A stretch of DNA of 17,674 nt from assembly GCA_017483425.1 (NCBI GenBank), contig JAFUWM010000216.1, forward strand, positions 1 to 17,674. Reading direction: 5' to 3'. Of this stretch, positions 14,455 through 17,674 are shown in pieces; within the stretch, counting starts at the first letter, position 1; each line of letters begins with the position of its first letter. Both the position numbers and the translations under genes were made by a program. The stretch is from Lachnospiraceae bacterium (GTDB taxonomy: Bacteria; Bacillota; Clostridia; Lachnospirales; Lachnospiraceae). The notes under the pieces are model-generated. The model saw nothing but the letters and a program-made list of their open reading frames with translations, made no database searches and was not told where the DNA came from.

Positions 14455-15744
14455 TTACTTATAGTGCCTTTCGATATCCTTTATCTTTCCCGCGGAGGCT
14501 ATCGCCTTTGCCGCCATCTCGGAGGTTTCTTTGCTTATCTTATGGCTTCCTTTTTTCGCCGGGGTCTTTTTTACTTTCTTTACCACGCTGTCCCAGCCGC
14601 CTATTCTCTGCGAGAAGAGCCAGTCGCGCATCTTTTCATCCTTAAAAACCGCCTCCCAGCAAAAATGCGCCGACTGCCAGAATATCTGTCCTTTTGGGTA
14701 TCTCGTAAGCTTATATTTGACTCCCGCCTCATCAAGCGCCTTTATCGTGGGATCCAGAGTATATGCAGGAACTATCAGCGGATCGTCGTCCGAGTGGAAT
14801 ATCCACATCGGAGTCCCCTTAAGCTCTGATGCCCTTGCAGGATTGGCTGCCCCGCATGCCGTTACAAGTCCCGCGAAAGCCTTTGGATGCTCTATTGCCA
14901 TCACATACGCGCCGAATGCCCCTGATGACACGCCTATGAGGTATATCCTCTTGTCATCTATACTGTAATCTTTTTTAAGTTTTCCTATAAGCCTCCATAG
15001 TACAGTAAGCTGCGGCATAGGCCAGAAAGGTGAATCAGAATGTCCCGCTATGAACTGGTTCAGCGTCGTCCAGTTGTCCTCTCCGTCATACCTTATGGTA
15101 CACTGCGGAGCGAGGACGAGGCACTCATTCTTTCCTTTTTCGGAATCCTCAGCCCATACGGTGGCCATCTGCATCTTTTTAAGGATCGCGGATACGTGCT
15201 CTTCACGCTCACCCGTTCCATGCAGGCCAATCACCAGAGGGTATTTCTTCTTTTTACTGTATCCTGACGGAACATACAGCTCATACGGCATATTTATCTC
15301 ATATTCGCCGTCATAGAAATTGTCTTCCTTGAATAAATCCCGGATCTCACGGTCAGATCTTCTTTTCAGATGTATCTCATATGCTCTGCCGCTGTCATAC
15401 ATATTTGAGGCTTCGATCCTGACTGTCACATTCAGATCCTCATCAAAGCAGGCCTCGCGCTTATCAAGCCTCACAATGTACCCGTCGTAATATTCATAAT
15501 AGGGAACCTCGCTTCCAGCAAGGTAATCCCCCATCTCAGTATCAAGCTCCGCATAACCGAAGCGACCCGCATCCCTGTCCGCCGTCACCCGGATATAATA
15601 CTCCGGATCATACTCTATCCTGAGAAGAACCCCGAAGCAGTCCGACGGAACCTCTACGTCATAACTCTCCTTTTTCGGATCAAACTTTATAATGCTGTCA
15701 AAGGATGTGTTTATAGTTGCCTTTATGCTTTTTATCGGTTCCAT
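14455..15744 (-). CDS. Alpha/beta hydrolase (esterase/peptidase type) with N-terminal beta domain
   Basis: 429-residue protein. Residues 1-150 form a beta-rich, acidic, Tyr-rich domain I do not recognise. Residues about 155-385 are an alpha/beta-hydrolase of the predicted-peptidase / PHB-depolymerase type: strand plus oxyanion region YPLVIGLHGTGE (168-179), nucleophile elbow GVSSG (Ser273), acid loop HSDDDPL (Asp320 or 321) and a candidate His360 in SAHFCWEA. The last 45 residues are Lys-rich (VKKVKKTPAKKGS) and may bind membrane or nucleic acid, or be a flexible tail. There is no signal peptide, so it is probably cytoplasmic. It is first gene of the operon, with GGGGAG 8 nt before ATG and a promoter candidate at 15796-15825. 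In context it could release or edit a carrier-bound product, but an unrelated esterase role is possible. Confidence 0.87.
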   Translation of the reverse strand: MEPIKSIKATINTSFDSIIKFDPKKESYDVEVPSDCFGVLLRIEYDPEYYIRVTADRDAGRFGYAELDTEMGDYLAGSEVPYYEYYDGYIVRLDKREACFDEDLNVTVRIEASNMYDSGRAYEIHLKRRSDREIRDLFKEDNFYDGEYEINMPYELYVPSGYSKKKKYPLVIGLHGTGEREEHVSAILKKMQMATVWAEDSEKGKNECLVLAPQCTIRYDGEDNWTTLNQFIAGHSDSPFWPMPQLTVLWRLIGKLKKDYSIDDKRIYLIGVSSGAFGAYVMAIEHPKAFAGLVTACGAANPARASELKGTPMWIFHSDDDPLIVPAYTLDPTIKALDEAGVKYKLTRYPKGQIFWQSAHFCWEAVFKDEKMRDWLFSQRIGGWDSVVKKVKKTPAKKGSHKISKETSEMAAKAIASAGKIKDIERHYK

Positions 15745-15795
15745 AAAAAATACTCCCCAAATAATCTATGATATCACAATTTCCTTTGAAAGTTT

Positions 15796-15825
15796 ATCAT
15801 ACAGTGCGAGAATCGGCAATGTGAA
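15796..15825 (-). promoter_or_regulatory. Promoter candidate for the hydrolase-condensation-ACP-ligase operon
   Basis: On the minus strand: TTCACA (15825-15820), an 18-bp spacer and TATGAT (15801-15796), each box matching the sigma-A consensus at five of six positions. The start of transcription would be near 15789, about 45 nt before the ATG. It lies directly downstream of the chemoreceptor terminator, which supports an independent transcription unit. Confidence 0.6.
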
Positions 15826-15835
15826 TCGAAACTCA

Positions 15836-15882
15836 TAAAACAGAACTATGGCACCATACATAGTATGAATGCCACAGTTCCG
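15836..15882 (-). terminator. Rho-independent terminator of the right chemoreceptor gene
   Basis: A long hairpin pairs 15841-15859 with 15863-15882, with two mismatches or wobbles and one bulge, around an ATA loop. On the minus strand the stem is followed by TTTTA (15840-15836). It begins about 35 bp after the chemoreceptor stop at 15917. The plus strand also has GTGTGTTTTTA after the stem, so it could act in both directions. Confidence 0.8.
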
Positions 15883-15916
15883 TGTGTTTTTATCAATCAA
15901 TTAGAGGAAGTCCGGG

Positions 15917-17674
15917 TTATACTTTGAAAAACTGCAGGTCTTCGTCCAGCTTCTTTGCTATATCACTCATGTTATCAGCCGAGGAAGCGAGCACGTTTAC
16001 CGTTGCGTTCAGCTCCTCCATTGAAGCTGATGTCTCTTCAGTGGCAGCCGCATTCTCTTCGGAGATCGCTGACAGGGAATCCATGGAATCCACTATCAAT
16101 GTCTTATTTGCCGCGCACTCCTCTGCAAGACCGGATATCGTAGTGACGCCGTCCACGGTAACGTCAACGCCTTCTATCAGATTGTTTATTGTCTCAACCG
16201 TATCACTTAATACGGAAGATACCTCTTTGTTTATACCCTGCACTTCGCCGGATTTCTGCATCGCGCTCTGTGAAGTGCTTGTAAGTCTTTCCATCTCGGC
16301 ACGTATCTCTTCCGCAATGGATGCCGACTGGGTCGCAAGCGTTCCGATCTCTTCCGCCACAACCGCAAAGCCTCTTCCTGCTTCTCCTGCGCGCGCCGCT
16401 TCGATAGACGCATTAAGTGCCAGCAGATTCGTCTGTGAAGCTATTGAGGTTATGCCGTCAACCTTACTTCCGATGCTCTCTACTGCAAGATTCGTATCAC
16501 TGATGCCGGAGTTTATATCCTCCATTGCCTGCCGCATATTATCCATATTTGCCGAGAGCTTTTTAAGCTGCTGCGCTGAGGACTGGCTCGCGTCATTCAT
16601 CTTTGCTGCCGTTGCTGCAAGCTGCTCTGAATTATCCGCAACGCTCTGTATAGCGTCAGACAGCTCTCCTACGCTCTCCGAAGCCCTCTGTATGGTATCC
16701 GCCTGCTCGGTAGCGCCCTTTGCAACTTCCTGAACCGCTTCGGATACCCCGTCGGTCGTCTGGCTTATCTGTCCGGCTGTCTGGGCAAGATCAGAAGCTG
16801 ACTCACCGACCTGTGAGGATGCCTTTTTAATATCGGATACGATCTCGTCCAGTCTGTTTATAACGCTGTTCGTGCTGCGTACCATCTCCCCGAATTCATC
16901 TTTTCTGTCAGCATACTTGTCTATGCGCTCAAAAGAACCATCCGCAAGGGCTCCGAGAGTTTCATTGATCCGAAGCACCGGTGCCGTAAACGAATTTGCC
17001 ATATAAAAAGCGATGGCTGCCGCTATGACGAGCATTATTATGCCGACTATCACTATGATTATCGCTATACGCTTTGCAGAGGCTATCATTGCCTCCTTAT
17101 CTCTTTCAATGACGATAGTCCACTGGCTCTTGGGCTCGACCCAGTATGAAAATATCTTCGTACCATCGTCTGTCTTTTCCTCGTATGTTCCTTTTTCACT
17201 GGTATCTTTCTCAGTGAAGAATCTTTCCGAGCTTACATCCTTTAATTCGGTAGCTGATGTGATCTCCTCCCTTGAATCAGCCGCTACTGCCCCCGTCCTG
17301 TCCACAAGCATGATCTCCGTGTTTTTGTCAGAAGCATTTACCAGAATGTCATGCATATCCGTAAGATCATAGTTTCTCTGAAGTATTCCCGTTATCTCGG
17401 TCCCATCCTCGTTCATCACAGGGACTGCCATCGTGAATATATACGAATTGGTAGATTTGCTTACCATCGCATCGGACATGTAAATTGTGCCAGAAACGGC
17501 TTTCTTGAAATATTCCCTGTCGGCCACATTAACAGGCTCTCCAATCGTGCGGATAAGCTGCTGCCCCGTGGTATCGGATAAAGCAAGGCTGTTTCCATCA
17601 CCGAAAGAATCATCTATATCCTTTAAGTATATTGCGGTTATCGGCTCCAAAGCGTCTCTGTCCGCCTCCTGCGC
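15917..17674 (-). CDS. Methyl-accepting chemotaxis protein, dCache-TM-HAMP-MCP (N-terminus outside window)
   Basis: Membrane chemoreceptor. The frame stays open to the window edge (last codons read AQEADRDALEP), so the start lies outside; a TTG at 17650 is internal. Visible parts, numbered from that TTG: outer sensory domain of dCache_1 type (about 1-190, with ADREYFKKA, YIFTMAVPV and MLVDRTGAVAADS), transmembrane helix (about 194-218), HAMP (about 218-275) and cytoplasmic coiled coil with tip ASQTNLLALNASIEAARAGE. The C-terminus DLQFFKV lacks a CheR-tethering pentapeptide. dCache_1 receptors commonly sense amino acids or other small metabolites; the ligand is not readable here because part of the pocket is missing. 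Its signalling half is paralogous to the chemoreceptor at 2-772. It is terminated by the hairpin at 15836-15882. Confidence 0.96.
   Translation of the reverse strand, partial: AQEADRDALEPITAIYLKDIDDSFGDGNSLALSDTTGQQLIRTIGEPVNVADREYFKKAVSGTIYMSDAMVSKSTNSYIFTMAVPVMNEDGTEITGILQRNYDLTDMHDILVNASDKNTEIMLVDRTGAVAADSREEITSATELKDVSSERFFTEKDTSEKGTYEEKTDDGTKIFSYWVEPKSQWTIVIERDKEAMIASAKRIAIIIVIVGIIMLVIAAAIAFYMANSFTAPVLRINETLGALADGSFERIDKYADRKDEFGEMVRSTNSVINRLDEIVSDIKKASSQVGESASDLAQTAGQISQTTDGVSEAVQEVAKGATEQADTIQRASESVGELSDAIQSVADNSEQLAATAAKMNDASQSSAQQLKKLSANMDNMRQAMEDINSGISDTNLAVESIGSKVDGITSIASQTNLLALNASIEAARAGEAGRGFAVVAEEIGTLATQSASIAEEIRAEMERLTSTSQSAMQKSGEVQGINKEVSSVLSDTVETINNLIEGVDVTVDGVTTISGLAEECAANKTLIVDSMDSLSAISEENAAATEETSASMEELNATVNVLASSADNMSDIAKKLDEDLQFFKV

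Noticed and set aside
15917..17650. TTG at 17650 as the start of the right chemoreceptor
   Set aside because: The frame stays open to the window edge and the protein would lack the first part of its dCache domain and the first membrane helix; the true start is outside the window.
1..17674. Mobile elements, CRISPR arrays, tRNA or rRNA genes
   Set aside because: No transposase, integrase, regularly spaced repeats or RNA-gene sequence was recognised on either strand; the gaps between genes are too short to hide them.

Overview
The window looks like chromosomal DNA of a motile, anaerobic, low-to-mid GC Firmicute, most likely a Lachnospiraceae-type clostridium. This is inferred from protein style (chemoreceptors ending in DL.FFK, a GGDHF-EAL protein, a clostridial-type LivJHMGF set with a CGSS lipoprotein signal), from AGGAGG-like ribosome binding sites and from moderate GC. 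The genus cannot be fixed from the sequence alone. I see no rRNA, tRNA, CRISPR array, insertion sequence or integrase.

Layout, left to right. Positions 2-772 (+) hold the C-terminal signalling half of a methyl-accepting chemotaxis protein, closed by a hairpin terminator at 784-834. Everything from 816 to the right edge is on the minus strand, so the transcription order runs from high to low coordinates. At the right edge (15917-17674) is a second chemoreceptor, dCache-TM-HAMP-MCP, cut by the window end and closed by a terminator at 15836-15882. Next comes a probable five-gene operon from 15744 to 9451: alpha/beta hydrolase, condensation-domain-like acyltransferase, discrete acyl carrier protein, AMP-forming acyl ligase and a DUF3298-type lipoprotein. 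A good promoter candidate lies in front of it. Then a near-consensus promoter drives a complete branched-chain or neutral amino acid ABC importer, livJ-livH-livM-livG-livF (9327 to 4399). Last is a 1163-residue c-di-GMP enzyme (4307 to 816) with a degenerate GGDHF, an intact EAL, PAS-like repeats and an intact C-terminal GGDEF.

Functional picture. The hydrolase/condensation/ACP/ligase block has the parts of a dissociated (type II) NRPS-like or acyl-transfer pathway: a ligase to activate an acid, a carrier to hold it, a condensation fold to pass it to an acceptor, and a serine hydrolase to release or edit it. No product can be assigned, and no phosphopantetheinyl transferase or dedicated exporter is visible here. 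This block is the best candidate for an undescribed system. The liv importer, the two chemoreceptors and the c-di-GMP enzyme fit a nutrient-sensing and motility neighbourhood. No sequence evidence shows that these modules act together beyond co-orientation and the lack of a clear terminator between the lipoprotein gene and livJ.

Substantially non-coding stretches are short: 773-815 (terminator), 4308-4398 (weak promoter candidate), 9328-9450 (liv promoter and leader), 12712-12789 (intercistronic hairpin) and 15745-15916 (terminator plus promoter). No gene-free stretch exceeds 300 bases.
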